Shown here piece after piece: positions 6,473 through 14,463 of a stretch of 22,787 nucleotides of DNA. Under the pieces are notes generated by a model, which was not told the DNA's origin, searched no databases, and worked only from the letters and a program-made list of their open reading frames with translations. The DNA is taken from the NCBI GenBank assembly GCA_034423115.1, contig DAOUJD010000031.1, positions 1 to 22,787 on the forward strand, in the 5' to 3' direction. Each line of letters starts with the position of its first letter. The stretch's first letter is position 1. The position numbers and the translations under genes are program-made. The DNA comes from Bin87 sp034423115 (lineage in GTDB: Bacteria; Chloroflexota; Dehalococcoidia; Lucifugimonadales; UBA3495).

Positions 6473-7621
6473 ATGACGACCAGGTCATCAATCATGGACG
6501 CCGTCCGAATCGTCTCTGCGCCCGCCCGGATACATCCCGCCATCGGGACGTGGTTCGGCCCGGCAATCATGCTCGCGGTGCTATTGCTCGCGCCCACCGT
6601 ACTCTCGGACTTTCGAGTCGCCCTGTTGGGTAAGTTCCTGACCTTCGCCATTCTGGCCCTGTCCCTGAACCTTATCTGGGGATACGCCGGTATGCTCAGC
6701 CTGGGGCACGGTGTGTTTTTCGGCCTGGGCGGCTACGCGATGGCGATGTACCTGAAGCTGGAATCGGCCGGCGGCAAACTGCCCGACTTCATGTTCTGGA
6801 GCGGCCTCACCGAGTTGCCCATCTTCTGGGCGCCCTTCAAATATGCGTGGTTCGCCATACCGATGACCTTCATAGTGCCGGCAGCGCTGGCCGGCGGGAT
6901 CGGCTATCTGGTGTTCCGCAGCCGCATCACGGGCGTGTACTTCGCGCTCATCACCCAGGCGTTGGCATTGATCGTCAGCATCCTGTTCATCGGTCAACAG
7001 GCTTACACCGGCGGCACCAACGGGATCACCAATTACACCTCGATATTCGGCCATTCCCTGAATGCTCCATCGATGCAGATGATCCTGTACTACGTCAGCG
7101 TCGCCGCGCTCGTCGTTGCGTATCTGCTGTGCTGGTGGCTGATCTCATCGCGTCTGGGCCGCCTGCTGGTTGCCATGCGCGACGACGAGAATCGAGTCCG
7201 GTTTTCCGGCTATGACCCGGCGGTGTTGAAAACGATCGTGTTCTCGCTATCGGCTGGCATCGCCGGCGTGGCCGGCGCGCTTTTCACCCCGCAAGTGGGA
7301 ATCATCTCCCCTTCGATGATGGGCATCGTCCCGTCCATCGAGATCGCCATCTGGGTGGCGGTGGGCGGACGCGGCGTGCTGCTCGGCGCGATCATCGGGG
7401 CCATCGTGGTCAACGGAGCCAAGAGCGGATTGAGCGAGTCCTTCCCCGCCGTGTGGCAGTACTTCCTCGGTCTGTTGTTCATCGGCGCGGTGCTGCTGTT
7501 CCCGGCGGGAATCATGGGCCTGCTGCGTGGCGAGGGCTGGCAACGCCCCTGGTGGCTATCGCGTGAGCAGATTCGCCGCGTGATGCGCGAACGTATCCCC
7601 GGAGCACGACCCGGAGCCTGA
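6473..7621 (+). CDS. urtC: Urea ABC transporter permease UrtC
   Basis: 382 residues, a LivM-type permease. The signature 'LNLIWGYAGMLSLGHGVFF' lies at about residues 63-81, followed by 'GLGGYAMAMYL'. 'TGGTNGITNY' and the loop 'SRLGRLLVAMRDDENRVRF' follow. It forms the transmembrane pathway with UrtB. The start at 6473 is 7 bp after the urtB stop; an in-frame ATG at 6494 is an alternative. The insert around 'LKLESAGGKLPDFMFWSGL' is usual for UrtC and distinguishes it from plain LivM. The stop is separated from urtD by two bases, so expression is coupled. Confidence 0.94.
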   Translation: MTTRSSIMDAVRIVSAPARIHPAIGTWFGPAIMLAVLLLAPTVLSDFRVALLGKFLTFAILALSLNLIWGYAGMLSLGHGVFFGLGGYAMAMYLKLESAGGKLPDFMFWSGLTELPIFWAPFKYAWFAIPMTFIVPAALAGGIGYLVFRSRITGVYFALITQALALIVSILFIGQQAYTGGTNGITNYTSIFGHSLNAPSMQMILYYVSVAALVVAYLLCWWLISSRLGRLLVAMRDDENRVRFSGYDPAVLKTIVFSLSAGIAGVAGALFTPQVGIISPSMMGIVPSIEIAIWVAVGGRGVLLGAIIGAIVVNGAKSGLSESFPAVWQYFLGLLFIGAVLLFPAGIMGLLRGEGWQRPWWLSREQIRRVMRERIPGARPGA

Positions 7622-7623
7622 CA

Positions 7624-8505
7624 ATGAAGAACAACCGGCCATATCAAACCGCAGCTCCCGGAGGCAATGGGTCCGGCCCTGTACCGGACTCGGACCGGCC
7701 AATCCTATCGGTGGAGAGCCTGACGGTGAGCTTTGATGGTTTCACCGTGCTTGACGAGTTGGATTTCTCTGTCGGCTATGGCGAGATGCGCTTCCTCATC
7801 GGACCCAACGGCGCCGGCAAGACGACGTTGATCGACGTGATCACAGGTAAGTCCAAACCCACCAGAGGTCGCATCATCTTCGACGAAACTATCGACCTCA
7901 GCCGGCGGCAGGAGCACCACATGGTTCGCCTGGGCGTGGGCCGGAAGTTCCAGACCCCTTCCGTATATTCCAGTCTGACCGTTTACCAGAATCTTGAGGT
8001 GATGCTCGGTTTTCGCAGCCGGATCACCGGTTTGCTGGGGAAACTGCGGCGGAGCGACGGCGACCGCATCATGGACACGCTGGAGCGGGTGGGCCTGTCC
8101 CATCGCGCCAGGGATGTAGCCGGCGGCCTGTCCCACGGCGAGAAGCAATGGCTCGAGATCGGCATGCTCCTGGCGCAGGAACCCAAGCTTCTGCTGCTCG
8201 ACGAGCCGGTCGCCGGAATGACCCGTCGCGAGCGCGACCGTACCGGCGAGTTGCTGCAATCCATCGGTGGCGACCGGTCCATCCTGGTGGTGGAACACGA
8301 CATGGACTTTGTGCGCCAGTTCGCGCAGACGGTTACCGTGCTACACCTGGGCAAGGTGCTCAGCGAGGGCGCCATGGAAGATGTCCAGCAAGATCCCGAG
8401 GTGATTCGTGCCTACCTGGGCAACAGCCGGACGCAGCGTCCAGAAGCGGCCCGATTGAACGGCCGACGCCAGGCGGAAGACCCGGCCCCGGTGGCCGCTG
8501 ACTGA
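7624..8505 (+). CDS. urtD: Urea ABC transporter ATPase UrtD
   Basis: 293 residues, a LivG-like ATPase. Walker A 'GPNGAGKTT' is at about residues 60-68. The ABC signature appears as 'LSHGEKQWLEIGM', the UrtD form with His and Lys-Gln rather than SGGQ. Walker B is 'LLLLDEPVAGM', followed by the switch histidine in 'ILVVEHDMDF'. The C-terminal 25-30 residues are a charged extension. It energises urea import with UrtE at the cytoplasmic face of UrtBC. It starts 2 bp after urtC, with a 28-residue N-terminal tail before the nucleotide-binding fold. Confidence 0.94.
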   Translation: MKNNRPYQTAAPGGNGSGPVPDSDRPILSVESLTVSFDGFTVLDELDFSVGYGEMRFLIGPNGAGKTTLIDVITGKSKPTRGRIIFDETIDLSRRQEHHMVRLGVGRKFQTPSVYSSLTVYQNLEVMLGFRSRITGLLGKLRRSDGDRIMDTLERVGLSHRARDVAGGLSHGEKQWLEIGMLLAQEPKLLLLDEPVAGMTRRERDRTGELLQSIGGDRSILVVEHDMDFVRQFAQTVTVLHLGKVLSEGAMEDVQQDPEVIRAYLGNSRTQRPEAARLNGRRQAEDPAPVAAD

Positions 8506-8513
8506 GCCGAGCC

Positions 8514-9239
8514 ATGATTATGCGCCGAACGGAACCCCTGCTGTCCATCAAGGACCTGTCCGTAGGTTACGGGCAGAGCATGGTGCTGACCAACGTCGCA
8601 CTGGACGTGCCGGAGGGACAGGTGGTGTGCCTCATGGGCCGCAACGGCGTGGGCAAGACCACGCTGCTCAAGACCATCATGGGCCTGCTGAATCCCCGGT
8701 CAGGCCGGATTCACCTGGGCCAGTCCGACCTGACCCGCTGGGCGCCCCACCGGAGGGCCAAGGCGGGGTGCGGGTACGTGCCGCAGGGTCGCCACATTTT
8801 CCCGTACCTGACGGTGAACGAGAACCTGCTCATGGGCCTGGAGGCTTTCGATGGCAAGAAGGGTCGGTCGGAAGCCGTCGATGAGATGTACGAACTATTC
8901 CCTGCTCTGAAGATCAACCCCAGGAAAGCCGCCGGCACCCTCAGCGGAGGCCAGCAGCAGCAGCTCGCGCTGGCCCGGGCCTTGGTCCGCCGGCCCACGC
9001 TCCTGTTGCTGGATGAACCCACCGAGGGCATCCAGCCGTCCATCGTCCAGGAGATCGAAGAACTCCTGCATAGCCTGAGAGAGAAACAGGACACCACGAT
9101 CCTGCTGGTCGAGCAGTTCCTGGACTTCGCCCTGGGTATCGCCGACTACTGCTACGTGATGGAAAAAGGGGTCATCGTTCTGGAGGGCACTGCCCGGGAC
9201 CTGGACCACAATCTCGTCCGCGAATACGTCGCGGTGTGA
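8514..9239 (+). CDS. urtE: Urea ABC transporter ATPase UrtE
   Basis: 241 residues, a LivF-like ATPase. Walker A is 'GRNGVGKTT', the Q-loop region reads 'GYVPQGRHIFPYLTV', the signature is 'LSGGQQQQLALARAL' (the four-glutamine run is characteristic of UrtE), and Walker B is 'LLLLDEPTEGIQPSIV' followed by 'ILLVEQFLDFAL'. It is the partner of UrtD in the heterodimeric motor. It lies 8 bp after urtD. All catalytic motifs are intact. Confidence 0.95.
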   Translation: MIMRRTEPLLSIKDLSVGYGQSMVLTNVALDVPEGQVVCLMGRNGVGKTTLLKTIMGLLNPRSGRIHLGQSDLTRWAPHRRAKAGCGYVPQGRHIFPYLTVNENLLMGLEAFDGKKGRSEAVDEMYELFPALKINPRKAAGTLSGGQQQQLALARALVRRPTLLLLDEPTEGIQPSIVQEIEELLHSLREKQDTTILLVEQFLDFALGIADYCYVMEKGVIVLEGTARDLDHNLVREYVAV

Positions 9240-9262
9240 GTACCGTCGGAAAATGCGCATAC

Positions 9263-9269
9263 GTGAGGA
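9263..9269 (+). promoter_or_regulatory. glnA ribosome binding site
   Basis: GTGAGGA, 6 nt before the ATG at 9276, in the 36-bp gap after urtE. No terminator or promoter is visible in the gap, so the synthetase gene is probably transcribed with the urt genes. Confidence 0.6.
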
Positions 9270-9275
9270 ATAGCC

Positions 9276-10613
9276 ATGACAACTGAGACCTCCGCCGCCC
9301 GGGATACCGTACTTCGGACCGCGCGGGAAAACGACGTCAAGTTCATCCGCCTGTGGTTCACGGACATACTGGGCAAGCTCAAGGGTTTCGCCGTGTCAGT
9401 GGACGATCTGGAGGACGCACTGGAGCGCGGCGTGGGCTTCGATGGATCCGCCATCGACGGGTTCGCCCGCCACCACGAGAGCGACATGCGCGCCCACCCG
9501 GATCCCAAGACGTTTACGCTGCTGCCCTGGCGTCCCCGTCAGAATGCCGTGGCCCGCATGTTCTGCGATATCCGGCAACCCCGTGGCCAGACCTTCATCG
9601 GAGACCCGCGCCAGGTCCTCAAGCGCAACCTGGACAAAGCCGCTGAATTGGGGTTCACCTACAACGTGGGCGCGGAACTGGAATTCTTCTACCTGAAGAA
9701 CTCCACCGCTCCGGAACTGCTGGACCTCGACGGCTATTTCGACCAGCTCTCCAGTTATCCGGCCTCCGACCTCCGCCGCGACACTGTCCTCAACCTCGCT
9801 GAGATGGGCATCCCGGTCAAGTACTCTCACCACGAGGGCGCGCCCAGCCAGCACGAAATCGACCTCGAGTACACCGATGCCCTGACCATGGCCGACAACC
9901 TGATGACCGCCAAGCTGGTGGTCAAGGAACTGGCCCAACTCCAGAACGTGTACGCCACCTTCATGCCGAAACCAATGTCTCGCGTCAACGGCTCCGGCCT
10001 TCACTTGCACCAGTCCCTGTTCGCCGGCGACGAAAACCGCTTCTACGACGCGGACGACGAGCGTTATCTCTCTTTGCTGGGCAAGCAGTTCATCGCCGGG
10101 CTGATCACCCACGCCCCTGAAATAACCCTGGTGACCAACCAGTGGGTCAACTCCTACAAACGCCTCATCCCAGGCTACGAGGCGCCGGTCTACGTTTCAT
10201 GGACCTACGTCAACCGCTCCGATCTCATCCGCGTCCCCAGCTACGAGCGCGGCGAGGAGTCATCCATCCGCGTCGAATACCGGGCTCCCGACCCGTCGTG
10301 CAACCCGTACCTGGCGTTCAGCGCGATGCTGGCAGCCGGCCTCAAGGGCATCGAGGAACAATACGAGGTGCCGGCTCCGGTAGTGGGTAACGTGCAGGAG
10401 ATGTCGCCCCAGCGCCGGCAGTCGCTGGGTATCCGCACGTTGCCGTCCAGCCTGGGCGAGGCCATCAGCCTGTCCGAAACCAGCGAACTGCTGTATGAGG
10501 CTCTCGGCGACCACGTATTCAACAGCCTAATCGAGAACAAGAAACTGGAGTGGGATGAATACCGTTCGGAAGTGACCGACTACGAAGTGTCCCGGTACCT
10601 CTCCACGCTGTAA
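9276..10613 (+). CDS. glnA: Glutamine synthetase, type I-alpha
   Basis: 445 residues. It joins ammonia to glutamate using ATP. Visible blocks are 'GFDGSAIDGFARHHESDM' (beta-grasp; Arg65 aligns with the feedback-inhibition Arg62 of the Bacillus enzyme), the metal-ligand segment 'GAELEFFYL', 'HHEGAPSQHEIDL', 'NGSGLHLHQSL' at 238-248, the ATP-binding 'NSYKRLIPGYEAPVYVSW', and 'EYRAPDPSCNPYLAF'. The length matches the I-alpha class. The adenylylation loop of the I-beta class is replaced by 'LGIRTLPSSL' with no tyrosine, so covalent regulation is not expected. Its place between urea transport and urease points to assimilation of urea-derived ammonia. Other paralogues may exist elsewhere. Confidence 0.93.
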   Translation: MTTETSAARDTVLRTARENDVKFIRLWFTDILGKLKGFAVSVDDLEDALERGVGFDGSAIDGFARHHESDMRAHPDPKTFTLLPWRPRQNAVARMFCDIRQPRGQTFIGDPRQVLKRNLDKAAELGFTYNVGAELEFFYLKNSTAPELLDLDGYFDQLSSYPASDLRRDTVLNLAEMGIPVKYSHHEGAPSQHEIDLEYTDALTMADNLMTAKLVVKELAQLQNVYATFMPKPMSRVNGSGLHLHQSLFAGDENRFYDADDERYLSLLGKQFIAGLITHAPEITLVTNQWVNSYKRLIPGYEAPVYVSWTYVNRSDLIRVPSYERGEESSIRVEYRAPDPSCNPYLAFSAMLAAGLKGIEEQYEVPAPVVGNVQEMSPQRRQSLGIRTLPSSLGEAISLSETSELLYEALGDHVFNSLIENKKLEWDEYRSEVTDYEVSRYLSTL

Positions 10614-10631
10614 GACCCGAGGCAACGCGCC

Positions 10632-10934
10632 ATGATGTTAACCCCCCGCGAATCGGAGAAATTGCTGATCTACGTGGCCGCGGACCTGGCTCGCAAACGG
10701 CAGGGTCGTGGGTTGAAGCTCAACGTGCCCGAATCCGTCGCCCTGATCACCGAGTCCATCCTGGAGGGCGCGCGAGACGGCAGGACCGTTGCCGAGGTTA
10801 TGGAACTTGGCCGCCAAGTGTTGACCCGCGATCAGGTCATGGACGGCGTTCCGGATCTGGTCGACCTCGTGCAGGTGGAGGCCACCTTCCCCGACGGCAC
10901 CAAGTTGGTGTCCGTCCACGACCCCATCGTGTGA
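10632..10934 (+). CDS. ureA: Urease subunit gamma
   Basis: 100 residues, the usual length for a separate gamma subunit. It opens 'MMLTPRESEKLLIYVAADL' and carries 'LNVPESVALI', 'EGARDGRTVAEVM' and the closing 'VEATFPDGTKLVSVHDPI', all canonical. The start may be either of two adjacent ATGs (10632 or 10635); GAGG at 10619-10622 fits both. It forms part of the structural shell around the UreC active site. Its stop overlaps a potential GTG start for ureB by four bases. Confidence 0.96.
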   Translation: MMLTPRESEKLLIYVAADLARKRQGRGLKLNVPESVALITESILEGARDGRTVAEVMELGRQVLTRDQVMDGVPDLVDLVQVEATFPDGTKLVSVHDPIV

Positions 10935-10951
10935 ACGCAGGCAGAGCGCCC

Positions 10952-11362
10952 ATGAGCGACCCAACAGCGCACTACATCATCGCCGACGAACCAATCGAGA
11001 TAAACGCCGGCCGTCCCACACGCGCCGTGTCGGTCTGGAACACCGGAGACCGAGCCATTCAGGTGGGGTCTCACTTCCACTTCTTCGAGGTGAACCGGGC
11101 GTTGCGGTTCGACCGGGAGGCCGCGTTCGGGATGCGGCTGGATGTGCCCGCTGGCACTGCCGTCCGCTTCGAGCCCGGCGACCGCAAGGATGTGCTTCTG
11201 GTCGCTATCGGAGGAACCCGTCGTGCGCGAGGTCTTAACGGCCTCACCGACGGCAGTCTGGACTCGCCCGCTGTGCGCGACGCAGCTTTGGATGCAATGA
11301 GACGCCGGAGTTTTCTGGACCAGCCGTCCGAAACGTCATCCTTAACCAGCGACGAGGCATAG
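10952..11362 (+). CDS. ureB: Urease subunit beta
   Basis: 136 residues from ATG 10952. A GTG at 10931 overlapping the ureA stop would add seven residues and cannot be excluded, since such overlaps allow coupled translation. The core motifs are 'EIEINAGRPTRAVSVWNTG' and 'IQVGSHFHFFEVNRAL', 'GMRLDVPAGTAVRFEPGD' and 'VLLVAIGGTRRARGLNGL'. The C-terminal tail of about 35 residues is somewhat longer than in the shortest beta subunits and ends just before ureC. It is a shell subunit of the (alpha-beta-gamma)3 urease. Confidence 0.95.
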   Translation: MSDPTAHYIIADEPIEINAGRPTRAVSVWNTGDRAIQVGSHFHFFEVNRALRFDREAAFGMRLDVPAGTAVRFEPGDRKDVLLVAIGGTRRARGLNGLTDGSLDSPAVRDAALDAMRRRSFLDQPSETSSLTSDEA

Positions 11363-11363
11363 C

Positions 11364-13082
11364 ATGACCCGAATCAGCCGGCGGCAGTACGTGGAACTCT
11401 TCGGCCCCACCGTGGGCGACCGGTTCCGTTTGGCCGACACGTCCCTGGTCTGTCAGATTGAACGCGACCTGCTGACCCACGGCGACGAGTTGGTTTTCGG
11501 CGGAGGCAAGTCCGCACGGGACGGCATGGGGCAGGCTTCGGAGATCACCAACCGCAACGGCGCGCCGGACTTGGTCATCACCAACGCTATCATCATGGAT
11601 CCCGTCTTGGGAATCATCAAGGCGGACATCGGCGTGCGCCACGGCCTGATCGTCGCGGTCGGCAAGTCCGGGAACCCCAACGTGATGGACGGTGTGCATC
11701 CCGACATGGTCGTCGGCCCCGGCACGGAAGTAATCGCCGGCGAGCACCTGATCGCCACGCCCGGCGGGGTGGATTCCCACATCCACATGATCGCCCCGCA
11801 GCAGGTATATCACGCCCTGTCCAACGGCATCACCACCATGATCGGAGGTGGCACGGGCCCGGCGGACGGCACCAACGCCACTACCTGCACGCCCGGCCCG
11901 TGGAACATCGCCCGCATGTTGGAGGCCGCGGAGCCGCTGCCGGTCAACTGGGGACTGCTGGGCAAGGGGAACGCCAGCGATCCCGCTCCTTTGGAGGAGC
12001 AGATCGCGGCCGGCGTCAGCGGCCTCAAGCTCCACGAGGACTGGGGCACCACACCCGCCGCCATCGATACCTGTCTGGCCGTCGCGGACCGTTTCGACGT
12101 GCCGGTCGCCATCCACACCGACACGCTCAACGAGGCCGGGTTCGTTGAGGACACCATCGCCGCTATCGGTGGGCGTGCCATCCACACCTATCACACCGAG
12201 GGCGCCGGCGGCGGACATGCGCCCGACATCATCCGCATCGCGTCCGAGCTGAACGTTCTGCCGTCCTCCACCAACCCCACGCGGCCCTACACCGTCAACA
12301 CCCTGACCGAGCACATGGACATGCTGATGGTCTGCCATCACCTCAGCCCACGGGTGCCCGAGGACGTCGCCTTCGCCGAAAGCCGTATCCGTCCCGAAAC
12401 GATGGCCGCCGAAGATGTCCTCCACGACCTTGGCGTGATCAGCATGTACGCCTCCGACTCCCAGGCCATGGGCCGCGTCGGCGAGAATTTCACCCGCCTG
12501 TTCCAGACCGCCGACAAGATGCGCCAGTTCAAGGGTAAGCTGCCCGAGGATTCGCCCGACCACGATAATTTCCGCGTGCTGCGCTACCTTGCCAAGCTGA
12601 CCATCAACCCGGCCATCACCCACGGCATATCCCACTTGGTCGGCTCGCTGGAACCCGGCAAACTGGCCGACATTGTGCTGTGGCCGCTGGGCAGTTTCGG
12701 CGCCAAGCCCAAACTGATCATCAAAGGCGGCATGATCTGCTGGGCGGTAATGGGCGATCCCAATGGTTCAATACCCACCGCCGAGCCGTCCTTCTACCGT
12801 CCCATGTTCGGCGGCATGGGCAAGGCAGTTGCCAGGACGTCGCTGACCTTCGTGTCCCAGGCGGCGCACGAGGCGGGAATACATCGCGACCTGGAACTCA
12901 CCCGCCGGGTCGAGCCGGTTCGCGGCTGCCGCACCATAACCAAGCGGCAGATGGTCCATAATGACGCCATGCCCGTGATTGAAGTCGACCCCGACACCTA
13001 CGCAGTTCGTGTCGACGGCGAGATCGCCACCGTGCCGCCGGCGGAGCGCCTGAGCCTGGCTCAGTTGCACTTCCTCGTATAA
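11364..13082 (+). CDS. ureC: Urease subunit alpha (catalytic)
   Basis: 572 residues. It hydrolyses urea to ammonia and carbamate at a dinuclear nickel centre. All ligands are present: His139 and His141 ('SHIHMIAPQQ'), carbamylated Lys222 ('GLKLHEDWGTTP'), His251 ('AIHTDTLNEAGF'), His277 ('HTYHTEGAGGGHAPD') and Asp365 ('MYASDSQAMGRVGE'). Flap Cys324 and catalytic His325 lie in 'MVCHHLS'. Every one is offset by exactly +5 from the Klebsiella numbering. 'HIHMIAPQQ' replaces the commoner form with Phe/Trp and Cys between the ligand His and PQQ, a mild variation outside the ligands. It begins one base after ureB, with GAGG 6 nt upstream of the ATG. Confidence 0.98.
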   Translation: MTRISRRQYVELFGPTVGDRFRLADTSLVCQIERDLLTHGDELVFGGGKSARDGMGQASEITNRNGAPDLVITNAIIMDPVLGIIKADIGVRHGLIVAVGKSGNPNVMDGVHPDMVVGPGTEVIAGEHLIATPGGVDSHIHMIAPQQVYHALSNGITTMIGGGTGPADGTNATTCTPGPWNIARMLEAAEPLPVNWGLLGKGNASDPAPLEEQIAAGVSGLKLHEDWGTTPAAIDTCLAVADRFDVPVAIHTDTLNEAGFVEDTIAAIGGRAIHTYHTEGAGGGHAPDIIRIASELNVLPSSTNPTRPYTVNTLTEHMDMLMVCHHLSPRVPEDVAFAESRIRPETMAAEDVLHDLGVISMYASDSQAMGRVGENFTRLFQTADKMRQFKGKLPEDSPDHDNFRVLRYLAKLTINPAITHGISHLVGSLEPGKLADIVLWPLGSFGAKPKLIIKGGMICWAVMGDPNGSIPTAEPSFYRPMFGGMGKAVARTSLTFVSQAAHEAGIHRDLELTRRVEPVRGCRTITKRQMVHNDAMPVIEVDPDTYAVRVDGEIATVPPAERLSLAQLHFLV

Positions 13083-13093
13083 CCTGCGCGACC

Positions 13094-13807
13094 ATGCGGA
13101 ACGACCACGCTGACAGCAGTTTCCTAGCGGCACTGCAATTGGCAGATTCCTTCTTCCCTTCTGGTGTGTACGCCCACTCGCACGGGCTGGAGAGTATGGT
13201 GGCTCGCGGATGGGTCAAAAACGCCGCCGACGTACAGCAATACCTGCATACCCTGCTGACATGGTCGATCCTGCCGTGCGACGGCGTCGCGCTCCTCAAT
13301 GCTCACCGCGCGGCGCAGAACGGAGACCTCGCAACCCTCGGTGACATCGATTGGCATCTGCACGCGATGAAACTGCCCGAAGAACTGCGCCAAGCCTCCT
13401 GCCATGCAGGACGGCGCATCCTCGACGAAACTGCCCCGCTGCTGTCGGGAGATACCGGATCATCCATCTGCGGCGATTTCCGGCAAATGGCCCTGACCCA
13501 TGAAACGCCGGGCACGAGCGCGGTGGCGCTGGGAATCGCGACGTGCGCCTTCGGCATACCGCCACAGAACGCTCTGTTGATGTACTGCCACAGTTTCGCG
13601 GTGGGTGTGCTTGGGGCGGCGCAACGGTTGCTGCCGCTTACCCATTCGGAGGCCCAGCGCATCCTTCATTCGATACAGGATCCGGTGGCGAGATCGGCCA
13701 CGGATATAGGCGCTCGCGATTGGCGCGAAATGACATCGTTCACGCCACAGGCCGACATCGCGTCCATGCTGCACGAGCACGACGATGTGCGGATGTTCGC
13801 CAGTTGA
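13094..13807 (+). CDS. ureF: Urease accessory protein UreF
   Basis: 237 residues, an all-helical chaperone. The opening 'ALQLADSFFPSGVYAHSHGLE' is the family hallmark (usually 'LADSALPIGGFAHSGGLE'). 'ARDWREMTSFTPQADIASMLHE' near the C-terminus matches the segment that contacts UreG/UreD. In the known system UreF and UreD (UreH) dock on apo-urease and regulate the UreG GTPase during nickel delivery. It lies 11 bp after ureC with no obvious ribosome binding site of its own, which suggests coupling. Confidence 0.92.
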   Translation: MRNDHADSSFLAALQLADSFFPSGVYAHSHGLESMVARGWVKNAADVQQYLHTLLTWSILPCDGVALLNAHRAAQNGDLATLGDIDWHLHAMKLPEELRQASCHAGRRILDETAPLLSGDTGSSICGDFRQMALTHETPGTSAVALGIATCAFGIPPQNALLMYCHSFAVGVLGAAQRLLPLTHSEAQRILHSIQDPVARSATDIGARDWREMTSFTPQADIASMLHEHDDVRMFAS

Positions 13808-13836
13808 GCCGCATCGGTAAACACGGAGATCACAAC

Positions 13837-14463
13837 ATGCGAAATGTACCCAGAGTAGGCATAGGTGGACCGGTGGGTTCCGGCAAGACCACGCTGGTGG
13901 AAAGGCTGGTTCCGTTACTGATGGATCGAAACCGGCATCCGGTCGTAATCACCAACGACATCTTCACCCGGGAGGACGCCGACCACGTGATCAGGACGCT
14001 GTCCGGCGTGTTCGACACCGACCGCATCCGCGGTGTCGCCACCGGCGCTTGCCCCCACACGGCGGTGCGCGAAGACCCCAGCCTTAACCTGCTGGCGGCA
14101 GAAGAACTGACCGAGGCGTATCCAGACTCCGACATCGTGCTTATCGAAAGCGGCGGCGACAACCTCACTCTCACATTTAGCCCGGCTTTGGCGGAATACC
14201 AGATCTACGTCATCGACGTGGCGGCCGGCGACAAGATTCCCCGCAAGCGGGGCCAGGGTATCACCCAAACCGATCTACTGGTGGTGAACAAGACCGACCT
14301 GGCTCCACACGTGGGCGCGGACCTGGATGTGATGCGCCGAGACCTCAGCGTGGTTCGTGGAGACCGCCCCTACGCATTCACCAACTGCCGCGCCGGCGAG
14401 GGGCTGGAAGTAGTGCTGGACCACATCCTCGATGCAATCGGCGACCCTCCTGCCACCTGCTGA
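13837..14463 (+). CDS. ureG: Urease accessory GTPase UreG
   Basis: 208 residues from the ATG at 13837, preceded by GGAG at 13825-13828. The frame is open upstream to 13543, inside ureF, but that part is not UreG-like. The P-loop 'GPVGSGKTT' is at residues 11-19. The metal-binding Cys72-Pro73-His74 ('ATGACPHTAV') sits at the same numbering as the Klebsiella protein. 'ESGGDNLTLTFSP' and the guanine-specificity motif 'NKTD' (151-154) are present. The usual 'ETGGCPH' is 'ATGACPH' here. There is no His-rich N-terminal tail. It supplies nickel to the UreD-UreF-urease complex and may carry more of the nickel role because no ureE is seen. Confidence 0.96.
   Translation: MRNVPRVGIGGPVGSGKTTLVERLVPLLMDRNRHPVVITNDIFTREDADHVIRTLSGVFDTDRIRGVATGACPHTAVREDPSLNLLAAEELTEAYPDSDIVLIESGGDNLTLTFSPALAEYQIYVIDVAAGDKIPRKRGQGITQTDLLVVNKTDLAPHVGADLDVMRRDLSVVRGDRPYAFTNCRAGEGLEVVLDHILDAIGDPPATC

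Noticed and set aside
10931..10951. GTG start for ureB overlapping the ureA stop
   Set aside because: Kept only as an alternative: the first seven residues from GTG do not resemble beta subunits, and ATG 10952 gives a normal N-terminus.
11244..12635. 463-codon open frame on the - strand
   Set aside because: It lies opposite ureC, whose catalytic residues are all intact; it is a shadow frame caused by GC-rich codon use.
13543..13836. In-frame upstream extension of UreG by 98 codons
   Set aside because: It overlaps ureF in another frame and has no UreG character; the P-loop follows directly after the ATG at 13837, which has its own GGAG.
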